In this document: positions 47,356-59,262 of the stretch, one piece after another | How the letters are laid out: the number at the start of each line of letters is the position of its first letter | Numbering within the stretch: position 1 is the first letter of the stretch | DNA from: Nymphaea colorata | Lineage: Eukaryota; Streptophyta; Magnoliopsida; Nymphaeales; Nymphaeaceae | Direction of reading: 5' to 3' | DNA: 64,000 bases | NCBI RefSeq assembly: GCF_008831285.2 | Contig: NC_045143.1 | Coordinates: 3,171,503-3,235,502 of the forward strand | The notes under the pieces: model-generated | What the model was told of the DNA's origin: nothing | Databases searched by the model: none | Seen by the model: the letters and a program-made list of their open reading frames with translations, nothing else | Program-made: the position numbers and the translations under genes

Positions 47356-48120
47356 AGAATCAAACCACCTACCAGACTTTTCATAAAAATATCTGCTTTT
47401 ACCACATATAAAGAACAAGATTTCGAAACAAGTGAAGACCGCAGACCGCAAGGGATGAATATTGAAACTGGCAAAGGTGTGGTCAAAAGTAGGTTTTGAT
47501 TTCTCTAAAATTATATACATATTTTTTCTGCTATTAAAATTGGATTTTGCTAATATCCAGGTATTGACAAATTTTTTTTGAATGATGATAATACCCACTT
47601 TAGGTAATACCGATTATTTATATTAGCTAAAATAATAACCTATTAATAATATTTTTAATAGAAAAAAATACAAACAGAATAATATTTGACAAGGTAAAGT
47701 CACGCGTCTTTTCCTCTCTATCTCTTAAGGTTGTTTGATAGTCTTCGATTTCAAATTAGCAAACGTGGATTTTACAACCATGAATCTTGAAATCAAAGAG
47801 CAAGAGAGAGAGAGACGGTCGACGGCATCAATTGTGGTTGTTTAGTTGCAAGGAGAGATCGGTCGACTGCGTTATTCATGGTTGTAGGCATAGGTTGGAG
47901 TGAAATGAGAAATTTTTCATAAGGAAGGCCGAATTAAATGGGTCACGGCACATGCAGGCCAGGATTTCAGGTGAAAAACCCATTGTTTTAGCAAACGTGG
48001 ATTTTATAACCATGGATCTTGAAATTAGAGAGAGAGTGTGTGTGTGTGTGACGGTCGGTAATGACTCTGTCGACGGCATCATTTGTTGTTGTTTAGTTGC
48101 TATATGACTTGATGCTTCGA
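47356..48120. repeat. Block inverted relative to 4625-5110, with local duplication
   Basis: 47356-47790 pairs with 5110-4625. A roughly 100-bp segment (AGCAAACGTGGATTTTAYAACC to GTTGTTTAGTTGC) occurs at 47755-47850 and again at 47988-48100 as a direct repeat, the second with a (TG)n tract. Confidence 0.8.
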
Positions 48121-49419
48121 AATTTTAGTCTCTTTCTATGTTTTCTTTTGTTGAAAATCATTTGCTATTGAGTTGTAAAAAAAAATTTCTTGGTATATAT
48201 ATTATGTAATGGATTTCTCTGTGATTTTCAGATACAAAAATACCAAAAAAAAATTAACAATGATGCCGATCTGACTCTGTCCTCCTCCGGTTGCCTTCAA
48301 AATAATACGGAAATAAAATAAAACAATAGAGTAAATAAGAAAGTTGCATTTTTGTTTCAATTGGAAATTTATTTTAAACCCAAATCAATTTTATTTTAAT
48401 TCAAATATTTTATAAAATTTCATTTTTTTCCAATTTTTGCATGCAAAAGCAACGACCGGATCAAGGGACATCACGGCTGCACCATTATACGGAGCTCAGA
48501 CCATTATAAGGAACTCAGTTTAGGAGAAATTAACTTGAAATTTATAATTTTAACACATATCAAGATTAATATAATATTAATCAGCCCAAATTAATTTTAT
48601 TTTCAAGTGATTGAATAGAAAGAGGCGGTTTTCCTTTTGTGGGTTTGCACCGAATGCTATTGTCATCAATAAATCCTAACTTATTCTTAGCTGATAGAGA
48701 CATAATCACGATTTTACTTTACTTTCTACGCTACATAAGATGGGTCATTGATGTGCAAGTTTAAGTAGCGCTCAAGCATTGGGGTGGAGCCAAACATTTT
48801 TTTATGAGGGGGGTCGAATTAAAGTTTTTAAATGTTGATCTGTGCTAAAATATTAATTTTCAAAATTTTTACGTAAAACAAGCGAAAATTCTTAAAATTT
48901 TACATGTGGATTTTTTTTTTTTTAAGTGGGGCCATGGCCCTTACGAACCCTACTCTGGCTCCACCTAAAAGGCACAGAATGCATGCCTTGTATTTTAAAG
49001 GAGATAGGGGTTAGGTTGATTCTTCAAATACTCCTCCTACTCTCCCAAAACGTGGTGAGGCAATCAAGTTTGTTCATTCTTGATGTGCCACTTAACTGGC
49101 TGGTGGTTTTACTCGCACTTCTTTTCATTCATAAATTAATCCTCAAACTCTACCCTTTGTAGATTTTAGAGTTGTTTTTTCTTTTTTTTTTCAGGTAGCA
49201 GACCAAAAAAACAGGTTATGTTCATAGGGTGCATAATGACTAAAATACTAAAAAAAGTTTTTTAAGAAATCAAAAACTGTTAAAAGCTTAAAATATACAT
49301 ATTTTAAAATCACTCTCTCTTAACTCGCACATTGATTTCCCCATCACTAAAATCACTATAATCATCTGAATTAGACGACATCCCCTCCTACGCAAAGCGG
49401 ATCACCTAACAAGAAAAGT
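48121..49419. other. Intergenic, AT-rich, with a degenerate MITE
   Basis: 48780-48967 has ends GGGGTGGAGCCA and TGGCTCCACC, a decayed relative of the CAGGGGCGGAG hAT MITEs. No gene is recognised elsewhere. Confidence 0.55.
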
Positions 49420-50812
49420 AAATTGACCAATGAACTTGATGATCATGATGATGATTTACAACAAACTTTAAAACCCAATTTAAGGAAAACAAGCCGAGGA
49501 TGGAACATTCCCCACAAAAGTATATATGAAGAGAACATATGTTGTACAACCAAATCCAACACCATCGCATATGTTCCTCCCTCCCATGTTTCACCCCTCT
49601 GAGCATATGCAGTACTTGTGTGCTTAACAAGGAAAAAGAAAGAGAAAGATCTGCAAATGCAAAGTATAACGATTGCCGCTGAACTCTAAATAGTTTCATT
49701 TGCCATGGTGACTCTAGAAACCAGAGTATAAGATGATACCCAAAAGAAATCATCCAGTTCTTCAAAGAACTGCAATGATGCAATTCAAAAAAAAAAACGG
49801 TGCACAATATCTGAGAACAGGAATACCTTCGATATTGATGATTACGATGCCCTTCGATATTGATGATTACGATGCCCTTAGAAAGTATTGAATGTGCAAC
49901 TCCTAGACCACCATAATAAAAAGGAAAAAGAAATGATAACACGGTTTGGACGTAATCGTTCAGTTGGATAGCCAAAGAGAGAGAGAGAAAGAAAAGTCAT
50001 TTGCTTTAAGTAGGACTGCATGAAGAAAAGTTGGAAAAGGCCTTGTAATGAAAGCATGAGATTTAACGTGGTTGTCCACCACGGAAGACCACCATTAGCT
50101 TTAAGGATCATAGGGTTTGATTTGATATTTATACTCTCTTTTTGCAATAATCTCTACGCATATCTTTTTTTTTACAACTTTGGGTTGTCGAATTTCTTTG
50201 TTGATAACAATGCAATTATTATTTTTGTTGGTTTCTTTATTTTTATAGATATCATTTCCTTATAGGTTGCAAAATTATTGTCAACAATAATAACATTTCT
50301 TTTGTTGAGTAAAAACACTTTGTGTAACATCAATATTGTTAGATTTGATATTTAAACTCTCAGTTTACAATAAGGTCAAGAAACTTGATTTTTTTTACAA
50401 ATTCAAGTGGATGACCACGCTCGTTGATAATAATGTTTTTATTATTTTTTATTACATCTTTGCTTTCATAGAAGTCGTTCTCTTATAAGTCGCCACATTA
50501 TCCTTAACAATAATAACGTTTCTTTTATTGAAAAGATTTTTTTTTACAACATTAAAACATTTGCATAACACTCTCCATTTTCATCTCCAAAACATGCTTG
50601 AAAAGTCCAAGAGATCATATTTGATATTTTAAATTTCAAATATAGATATTTGATTACTAACAAGGATTTCAAATTATTTAGTTAAAAAATTCAAGAATTG
50701 CATCATATATTCATAATTGTTGATTTAAATCAGTAGGAGGACGATCAATTTATGGGAATAGAAATTCACACATGGCATAAACATCTATTTTGAGGGAAAC
50801 TGCACACATAGA
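49420..50812. repeat. 1.3-kb dispersed repeat, copy 2
   Basis: Near-identical to 287-1575. It begins about 65 bp further left (GTAAATTGACCAATGAAC), an end that also appears inverted near 60095. It has one small local duplication (TTCGATATTGATGATTACGA twice, 49829-49877). A minus-strand frame at 49406-49975 contains DYVQTVLSFLFPFYYGG, family unknown. Confidence 0.8.
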
Positions 50813-50929
50813 ACTCACAGACATAACAAACTAAAGGTTTTCTTTCAAAAGAGCAATAAAAGAACAAGACACCACAGACATCAAACATCCGGCCAGTTTG
50901 AGTAATTAAGTCTATTTGGGTTTGCTATT
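50813..50929. other. Short unique spacer
   Basis: Nothing recognised between the two dispersed repeats. Confidence 0.5.
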
Positions 50930-52161
50930 TACAAAGTAGTAAAGCTTCAAATGAGTTTCAGTAATGCATATTGCCAATACAATGCAAGGAACTCATTAAA
51001 TGTTCATTTTACCTAAACAATTACAAAAAGTTCAATGAAAATTAAAGCAGCCAACATCCCACTACTCCGAGCCAAGCTCTAAATCTAAACCTAAACTCTG
51101 TCCAAGTGTATAAGGGATGCCAACCTCCAGACATGTGTGGTTCAATATTTTATACATATCTAACACTTAGTTCCTTTGGATCACATCTTTCATCTTTAGA
51201 TACTAAGAGTGTGTTTGACAATTAGCCTCATATTTTAATTCCAAAGCTGATCTGGCTAAGATCCCTTTTACGTGGGATGCACAGTAGAAACAAACACTGG
51301 ATTTTACTACTATGTGAAAAAAGAGGATTTGTTTCCTAGTCACTTATGGCAAAAACATCGGATTTGAGGTTGAATGTGATGAGATCTGTCCTTAAATTCA
51401 TGAATCTGAGATTCTAGTGATCTCAAATCTGAGGTTACCAAATGCTCCATAATGGAGTTCACTTATTGTCAAACAAAAAGGTTTTTATTCATCAGACAAA
51501 CAACATGCAGGTAGTACACAAATAGTACACAAAACAAAGTACAAACAATGAAGCACTTTATCTCTTATTAATTTGACCTAACCTACCTGGAGAAGCCCTG
51601 TAATGTGTTTTGAATTTTCAAATCAGAATACGCGGAATTCAACTGCCTTTGTGTTCAAAAATTGACTGGTATGTTTAGTGCTATAATTAAAAATAAGATC
51701 TTACTGCATTGATGCCTTGACTTGAACAAACTCAGCAAATTTCATACACGTTCGGTCAAATCAAGTGTGCCACTCTTAATTGCGTCCTCCTGTAAACTTA
51801 TGCGGATGTGAGTCAACTTGATGCAAAATAACTTCAAATGTCAATTAGTTTAGCCTAAGTGCGATATTAGGCAATGAAATTAATAAAGTTGAGATTAATG
51901 ATATGTTAATTGAAATTAAACACTTAATGGAGTTGGTAATGGCTGAAGACTCAAATTAGTTGAGGTTGGTTGGACAGGCTTATCTGGTTGAAAACTTAAA
52001 TTGTTACTTCGCCCAGATTTTCTTCTAGCCTATATACTTCCAAGTTGTCTATGTTTGCATGTTGTTCTTGGAGATGTATTAAGTGCTTAGATGACATTTA
52101 TTTGCATCTGATCTAAAATTCTCAGGATTTAATAACCGTCGACTTAAAACCAGACTTTCCA
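50930..52161. repeat. 1.25-kb dispersed repeat, copy 2
   Basis: Colinear with 11930-13240. It includes the MITE-like insertion at 51207-51449, flanked by TAA. It ends at CCAGACTTTCC, 50 bp before the first V-ATPase exon, and so occupies the position where intron 1 and exon 1 of that gene would be expected. Confidence 0.85.
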
Positions 52162-52211
52162 TCTACTTATTATTGTATTGTTCGACTCTTTTTTCGGCTG
52201 CTATATATTAG

Positions 52212-54141
52212 GGGAATCTACATCACGGGGAGCAGTCTCATCAGCGCAGCGATTAAGGCTCCTCGAATCACTTCCAAAAATCTAATTGGGTATCAATTCT
52301 GAAATATACGATTCGTCATTTTCCTTTTCTTCTTCCCTGGTTCTTTGCACTAAATATTTGTGAGGAGTAATATTTCCATATATATTTCGTTTTGTATGTA
52401 ACAGCGGTGTGGATTCGATGTACTTGACATTTTCAGTGTGGCATTCACACGCTTAACTCTTATCAATTTTTCTCTGCAATCAAATGTTCAAATTAAATTA
52501 TTCAATTTTAGTTCCCCATTGGATCTCAATAGTTCGTGACCATTAGAAATTGCTGCGTAATTTCCAACTCCCATAGAGAATCCATTTAGATGTTGATCAG
52601 ATAAAAACTTTTTTTTTTGTCATGGTTGTTGTTCCTTAGGATGTCACTGTAATCCGCGCACCCTACTATGCTTGTATTACAGTATGTTTGAAACGTTGAA
52701 AGTGGAAACCAGCTAGATTATGTCTGGTTGTCTAAATCGCATGAAATTCCTCCCTCGTTGATGTTATTGCAGTTGAAATCTCTAGGAAGGTTATATTTAA
52801 CTGAATACTATAAGCATTGGCAACCGAACCATTGGATACATCAGGAACTGCATCATTGGAACTAGTCGGATCCTCTGTTGGGAGTATCACTATATTGTGA
52901 ACGAGATATAATATGTGATACTCTCTATTTCTCATTCATTATTGTTGCAACAGTAACCCTAAGAAACGAATATTTTCTCTACAAAACTGCCATGATCTCA
53001 TGCTACCAACATATCTGGTGGCACTTGTATCAAAGATGGAGTGGGAATTATATCCAGTTATCAACAACTCGACTGTAGCTTCTTAAAACCCGACTATGTT
53101 GTATAAAACGTATAAAATGGCGACTTTGCTAGCAACTTCTGGGCAACTCTGTCATATTTCGACATAACCATAAAAGGAAAGCTATGTAAGACCACTATGT
53201 AAAGCCCCTTGCGCAATAAATCTCTTTCCTGCACGTTATATGGACATGTTTGTCTGGAGCATGCGTTTGAAAGTTCTCCGAAGAAATCTGGCTTTTGTGA
53301 TTAGTTCATCGATCTCGATATATGTTTCCACTTATGTATCCTTGAACGAACATTAGAATCTGTCTATATTTGCTAGGCCGTGATTATGGGGGCATGCGCA
53401 TCAGAGAGCAACCTGTGCATGTTAAAAGTACTCCAAGTTAAATCCTGCTTAGAATTTACCAAACAATCATCATACCCGTAACTAGTGTATGGCACCTGCT
53501 CTCCTGCATGCTCTCTGATTGTGCTTACATTCAAATGGCTGTGATTCCATCTGATGGCTGCTTGTAGTTAGTCATGCTTTATCTTAATTAGAAAATTGTG
53601 CCTTCTGTGTCATGCTTCTTAGTTTGTCTAGAAGATGCAGCTTCTATTCATCATTTGAATCTGCATGCCTTCCCTGCTATTGTTAATTTTTGTTACTTGG
53701 AAGTAGTTTTTGACTTCTCCATTTCAGTGTAATCTTCTGTGAGGCTGTTGCTATATATGGCGTGATTGTAGCAATCATTCTACAAACGAAGCTAGAAAGT
53801 GTTCCACCCTCAAAGATATATGCTCCTGATTCTCTGAGGACAGGATATGCCATCTTTGCTTCTGCAATCATTGTTGGTTTTGCCAACCTGGTTTGCGGGT
53901 AGAGTATCTTATCCTTTCAGGTTATTTAATTTTGAGGAGACTGTTCATCTCGCATGATCACATCTTCTATGACAGGGTCTGTGTAGGAATAATAGGAAGC
54001 AGCTGCGCTCTCTCAGATGCTCAAAACTAATCTCTTTTTGTGAAGATACTGGTGATTGAGATCTTTGGTAGCGCACTTGAGTTGTTCGGGGTGATCGTAG
54101 TCATCATCATGTCTGCACAGGCAGTATTCACAGCAAAATAG
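52212..54141 (+). pseudogene. VHA-c'': V-type H+-ATPase c'' proteolipid relic
   Basis: Three exons with GT/AG borders in consistent phase: 52212-52289, 53728-53898, 53976-54141. They encode GIYITGSSLISAAIKAPRITSKN; then VIFCEAVAIYGVIVAIILQT (with the proton-carrying glutamate in FCEA) and GYAIFASAIIVGFANLVCG; then VGIIGSSCALSDAQN, FVKILVIEIFGSALELFGV and MSAQAVFTAK-stop. This is the membrane rotor subunit c'' of the vacuolar proton pump. The first base of 52212 completes a split codon (expected TGG), so a first exon with the initiator and first membrane segment once preceded it, but none is present: a dispersed repeat lies there. A TAA stop at 54028-54030, after SDAQN, removes the last membrane helix. 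The E in SALEL replaces a conserved small residue. Confidence 0.9.
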
Positions 54142-54350
54142 TAATTACAGAGTGGGAACTTAATCCTAAATATTAAGCAGGGATGTTTTGCTTTTGAGCT
54201 GTAGCATAGAGCTGGCTGTTGGACACCAAGCTGACGGTCGCCTCAGCAATTTTGCTCGTGTATACATTCTGCTAGAGAATATGTAGCATGGAGCTTTCTA
54301 ATAAATGTACTTTAACACCTGATTCTATTCCATGTCTCTTCTTCAACACC

Positions 54351-54393
<43 letters not shown>

Positions 54394-54511
54394 GTACTTT
54401 AACACCTGATTTTATTCCATGTCTCTTCTTCAACACCATGCTTTATATATATATATATACTTGTCCCGTACAGGCACAGTGATTGCTGTGCGATCACATT
54501 CTCCTCGTGTA
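54142..54511 (+). repeat. 3' region of the V-ATPase relic with tandem TA-containing repeats
   Basis: A unit containing AATGTACTTTAACACCTGAT and CTTCTTCAACACCATGCTT occurs at 54294-54390 and 54390-54460, each ending in (TA)n. A third, diverged unit follows at 54530-54600 inside the duplicated block. GTGTATACATTCTGC also appears twice (54257, 54507). Confidence 0.75.
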
Positions 54512-55116
54512 TACATTCTGCCAAGTTCTCTAATCAATGTATTGTTAACCCATGGTTCCATTCCATGTCTTATCTTCAACACCATGCTTACACACATGCC
54601 GGTCTCATACAGGCTCAGTGATTGCTGTAGATCGATGTTCGCAATTCAAGTTAATGTGATTCGATACAAAGTAGCATCACGCTCTGTTTGGCCTTTCAAA
54701 TTGTGCATGTATGAACGTGAGAGAGAGAGATGTCTTATCTGCATGCTGCAGAGAGCTAAATAAATAATCTATGTGCAGTCCCATAAAGATTTAAAAAAAC
54801 CCTAGTAACAAGATCATGTGGAGATAAGCCAGTAATGGAAGTTCCGGTGACTTAACAACGAATTGAACGAATACGATCATTGTGACCGACTTGGCTGAAT
54901 TATTGAGGAAGCCACTAAACTAACGTGTTTACTCGAACCAATGCTAGACTGTTTCTAGGGTAAAGCTTCCCCTGGTAATTTGCTAAAAAATGCTCGTGCT
55001 TTAACTAATATAAATAAATTGAACCATTTGAGAAGAAGGGGGCCTTCACCACTCGTCCATCGGCATTGGCATGATAATCAACTGACCACTTGATGGGTAT
55101 GAGTGATTCAAAACTA

Positions 55117-55529
55117 TCACCAAAAATCTTTACAAGAACAGAAACCATCATCGAAATGGTGAAAACGAGTGCGGTCCCTGATGACCACTTTCCTGCCGTA
55201 CAGTTTTGATATGATCTTGATGGCAGAATGGCAGTGGGGACACATCCGTAGGTTCTTCACAATTCTGATGGTTGTCCCTGGACCTAAAATGATAAGGCTA
55301 AAATCCAGTGCCAACTTCTCACTGTGGCGATGAAGTGCATCCTCCTTTTCTTCTTCCCCAAGATCAAGCAACACTTCTGATGTATTGGGCACGTATCCCG
55401 CTAACTTCAACTCACTTGCCATTTCGTCCAACTTTGAGTAAATAGCCTTTGACCGAGGATGAGAGCCATCTCCACCAACAAATTCATGAACAACCCCAGT
55501 CATCTCAATCAAACTGCAACCAAGATCCC
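55117..55529 (-). pseudogene. PPR-DYW protein C-terminal domain relic, copy 1
   Basis: The minus strand encodes about 137 residues of a PPR DYW domain, the cytidine-deaminase-like module of organellar RNA-editing factors. Visible are LGCSLIEMTGVVHEF (PG box), GDGSHPRSKAIYSKL, AGYVPNTSEVLLD, HRHSEKLA (zinc-binding H and catalytic E), CPHCHSAIKIIS (zinc-binding C-x2-C) and the terminal CSCKDFW. The family usually ends DYW; DFW is a known variant. All PPR repeats and the E motifs are missing, because the upstream side is a Copia LTR ending exactly at 55530. In this copy the family-typical D in C-x-D-C-H is H. Confidence 0.92.
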
Positions 55530-55874
55530 TGTAAAAAATCAAAATGAATAAATAATTAAAGGGACATGAAATTTTAAAGTGGTTCAACCAATAGGCCTAC
55601 ATCCACTACTCTATCATTTCTTGTTTGCCTTTCTTTGGTGGAGAGGCTCATTTATATAAAGGAGTTACATAAGGGGTCTCTAGTTTCCAAAAGATATGAC
55701 GTTTCATCTTTCAACATACATGACTTTTCATCACTCAAAAGACATGATTTTTCATCTTTCAAGAGACATGACTTTTCATCTTCCAATAGACATGACTTTT
55801 CATCTCTCAAGAGATATGACTTTTCATCTTTCAAATAATTTACATTGAGAGCCTTCTTGGTGTTTCTGTTAACA
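55530..55874 (-). mobile_element. Copia-D 3' LTR (345 bp), copy 1
   Basis: On the minus strand it starts TGTTAACAG right after the purine tract GCGGGGGGA and ends TTTTTTACA against the DYW exon. The 5' half has about six tandem units of roughly 21 bp (pattern CATGACTTTTCATCTTTCAA on the plus strand) at 55690-55840. The opposite LTR is absent. Confidence 0.88.
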
Positions 55875-56063
55875 TCCCCCCGCAAGCTCAATGCTCCAAC
55901 AATAAGATTGAGCTTGTTAATTATTTGATAATGGTGCTGCTTACTAAGTGGCTTAGTTAAAATATCAGCAATCTGATCTTTGGAAGAGATGTATTGAATT
56001 TTCAAATCTCCTTTAGCCAATTTTTCTCGAACAAAAATGAAGGTCAATCTCTATGTGTTTGCT
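55875..56063 (-). mobile_element. Copia-D RNase H C-terminus, copy 1
   Basis: The minus-strand frame from 56047 contains REKLAKGDLKIQYISSKDQ and ADILTKPLS, the conserved end of the Copia RNase H domain, followed by GALSLRG and the polypurine tract. The element is truncated at about 56063, where the 1.3-kb repeat starts in inverse orientation. Everything upstream (gag to RT) is missing. Confidence 0.9.
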
Positions 56064-56292
56064 TGTCGTATAAAACTGCTTAAAAGAGTTCAGCGGCAAT
56101 CGTTATACTTTGCATTTGCAAATCTTTCTCTTTCTTTTTCCTTCTTAAGCATACAAGTACTGCATATACTGAGAGGGGTGAAGCATGGGAGGGAGGAGCA
56201 TATGCGACAGTGTTGGATTTGGTTGCACAACAGATGTTCTCTTCATATATACTTTTGTGGGGAATGTTCCACCCTCGGCTTGTTTTCCTTAG

Positions 56293-58244
56293 GGCCTGTT
56301 TGATGGGCGGGTGAAATTTAACGCGGTAATTTTATCATGGTAAATTTTTCTAGAAAAATTTAGTGGATGAAATTTCACCCTCTTCCAAAACGAGGCCCTG
56401 TTTGATTGTCGGGTGAAATTTAACGTGGTAAATTTAACCCTGTTTGATGAACATGAAAAATTTAACGTGGTAAATTTAACCCTGTTTGATGCACAGGAAA
56501 AATTTAACCTGCAAAATGATGCACCACCAAACGAGAAAGATCATCACCTCATGGAACCACCACCAAGCCAAAACCAACAAACAAAAAATGGACTGCAGAA
56601 CCCATATATTTCTTCATGAATCATGCCAAAACAAATCACCATACAACCAGTTCATTAAAGAGACGACCATTCACATGATATATGTAACAAAAAGCAAATT
56701 GGCAATACATGAAAGCAGACGCCTCCTTTAGCCACTTCATTTTCAGGTCGGCAATACATAAAAGTAGATGCCTCTAGCCACTTCATTGAGAATAAAAGTA
56801 AGTGAATGTGCAGCTGTTCACTCTCAGTTCAGTGGCCACAAACATGAGCTACCAGGAAGCTGCTCTGCTGAGACTGTGGGGTTACTGCACTCCAAGCCTT
56901 TGCAGAAGCAGAGATGATCTATACTTCTATTTGGCTTTTCTAGTACATACTTTGTATTCTTGATCGCTTTTTCGATGTTGAAATCATCCAAATCTAATAT
57001 TTCTCATGATTGATAATCATTGGAGGTTGTTGGTGTGAACGCCAGTGACTCAGAAAACTGTAAGTTACTGTTCAGAATACCTAGGCCAGGCTCTTCATTG
57101 AAGGCAATAAAAAAAAAAAATCTCATCTTGAGCAAACCTGAGGCAGATCTCATAATTTCTATAAATTAAGAAGATGCAACGATACATAACTGTAATCACT
57201 GATATTGTTCTTCAGAATACCTAGGTCATGGAAGGCAATAAAAAAAAAAAAAACTCATCTTGAGCAAACCTGAGGCAGATCTCATAATTTCTATAAATTA
57301 AGAAGATGCAACGATCCCAGTTGTCCACCGTTGTGGCATTTCCCAGTAGACAGGAAGAAAGGGAAAAAAAATGGTACGCTTGCATAAAAATGAATAATTC
57401 ACTCAACTGGGAGAAACAATACGTCAAAAATAATGAAGAAAGGGTTGTTGCAGAAACGAGGAAATAATGAATAATGCACTCAACTTGGGAATGTAAAACT
57501 GCTTCTAAGATGCAACGATACATAAAATCAGAACTGATCTAATATGCAGAGATTAAACGAATGGATTGAGCAAGGAAAACGTAATCCCAATAATGAGCAA
57601 GGAAAACGTAAATGAACAATGACCGCTGCACATAATCCCGAATACCCTACTAAGAAAATCAAAACGCAAATCCCCAACTCCAAAGAGGAGAAAAATCAGA
57701 CAACGAGAGTGAGAGAAACAGGGAGACAACTAAAGCAAGAGAGACGGGGAGACAACGAGGAGCAAGAGAAGAGAGACAGGGAAAAAAAATTTGGGCGTTC
57801 CTTGGGCGGAACGACGATGTGGCGTTGACGAACCTCCAAATATATCGCAAGAGAGAAAGGGAGAAAACGAGAGCAAAAGAGACAGAGAAAAAAAATTTGG
57901 GCGTTTCTTGAGCAGAGGGAGACAACGAAATCTTACTTGGCGGTGACTGTGGGTTGGCGAAACGGTGGAGGAGCGGAGCAGTGACGGCGGAGCGGCGATG
58001 TTGCCAGCGGAGATGGCGGAGGAGCAACGATGAGAGGGGCGACGCCTCTGGTGCGACGGTAAGAAGGCAAGAATGCGAGGGAGAAGAAGCTGCGAAGGGA
58101 GGACGTTTGTGAAAGCATTGTCGAGCGGGTGAAATTTCACCCGCTCCTTTTTACATTAAACGGGTGAAAAATCACCCTGTTTGATGGTTGTTTTGTCGGG
58201 CGGGTGAAATTTCACCCGCCCGTACAAATTTTTACCGCTCCATC
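56293..58244. mobile_element. 1.95-kb unit with GGGTGAAATTT ends at the duplication junction
   Basis: It begins GGCCTGTTTGATGGGCGGGTG. Toward its right end there are three inverted forms of the same motif (GGGTGAAATTTCACCCG near 58127-58144 and 58200-58220). A second and third CTGTTTGATG start lie at 56396 and 56441, so several nested elements of one family are likely. Inside are a 100-bp direct repeat (57074-57190 and 57212-57310) and a GC-rich section (57620-58140) with purine-rich tandem repeats. Its minus frame at 57730-58140 is low-complexity and matches no family I know, and could be a captured 5' leader. Confidence 0.6.
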
Positions 58245-58849
58245 TACATTCTGCCAAGTTCTCTAATCAATGTATTGTTAACCCATGGTTCCATTCCATG
58301 TCTTATCTTCAACACCATGCTTACACACATGCCGGTCTCATACAGGCTCAGTGATTGCTGTAGATCGATGTTCGCAATTCAAGTTAATGTGATTCGATAC
58401 AAAGTAGCATCACGCTCTGTTTGGCCTTTCAAATTGTGCATGTATGAACGTGAGAGAGAGAGATGTCTTATCTGCATGCTGCAGAGAGCTAAATAAATAA
58501 TCTATGTGCAGTCCCATAAAGATTTAAAAAAACCCTAGTAACAAGATCATGTGGAGATAAGCCAGTAATGGAAGTTCCGGTGACTTAACAACGAATTGAA
58601 CGAATACGATCATTGTGACCGACTTGGCTGAATTATTGAGGAAGCCACTAAACTAACGTGTTTACTCGAACCAATGCTAGACTGTTTCTAGGGTAAAGCT
58701 TCCCCTGGTAATTTGCTAAAAAATGCTCGTGCTTTAACTAATATAAATAAATTGAACCATTTGAGAAGAAGGGGGCCTTCACCACTCGTCCATCGGCATT
58801 GGCATGATAATCAACTGACCACTTGATGGGTATGAGTGATTCAAAACTA

Positions 58850-59262
58850 TCACCAAAAATCTTTACAAGAACAGAAACCATCATCGAAATGGTGAAAACG
58901 AGTGCGGTCCCTGATGACCACTTTCCTGCCGTACAGTTTTGATATGATCTTGATGGCAGAATGGCAGTCGGGACACATCCGTAGGTTCTTCACAATTCTG
59001 ATGGTTGTCCCTGGACCTAAAATGATAAGGCTAAAATCCAGTGCCAACTTCTCACTGTGGCGATGAAGTGCATCCTCCTTTTCTTCTTCCCCAAGATCAA
59101 GCAACACTTCTGATGTATTGGGCACGTATCCCGCTAACTTCAACTCACTTGCCATTTCGTCCAACTTTGAGTAAATAGCCTTTGACCGAGGATGAGAGCC
59201 ATCTCCACCAACAAATTCATGAACAACCCCAGTCATCTCAATCAAACTGCAACCAAGATCCC
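58850..59262 (-). pseudogene. PPR-DYW C-terminal domain relic, copy 2
   Basis: Same sequence as 55117-55529 except CPDCHSA, which has the usual aspartate of the zinc-binding segment. All recognisable DYW motifs (PG box, HSEKLA, C-x2-CH, CSCKDFW) are intact and the stop codon follows the tripeptide. It is not a full gene: PPR repeats are absent and a Copia-D LTR abuts its 5' side at 59263. Confidence 0.92.

Larger units (their letters stand above)
54512..56292. repeat. 1781-bp direct duplication, copy 1
   Basis: Identical by eye to 58245-60025 at a constant offset of 3733 bp, with at least one substitution (55236 G, 58969 C). It contains the DYW exon relic, the Copia-D 3' end and the left part of the 1.3-kb repeat. 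The left flank is continuous with the V-ATPase 3' region, and the right flank jumps to a TIR-like sequence. Confidence 0.95.

Noticed and set aside
46984..47499. 171-residue open frame across the palindrome's right arm
   Set aside because: The same frame exists inverted in the left arm, its end runs into an unrelated repeat, and no domain is visible; probably not a gene.
57659..58140. Long serine/proline-rich minus-strand frames
   Set aside because: Low-complexity translation of purine-rich tandem repeats; three frames are open at once and none matches a family.
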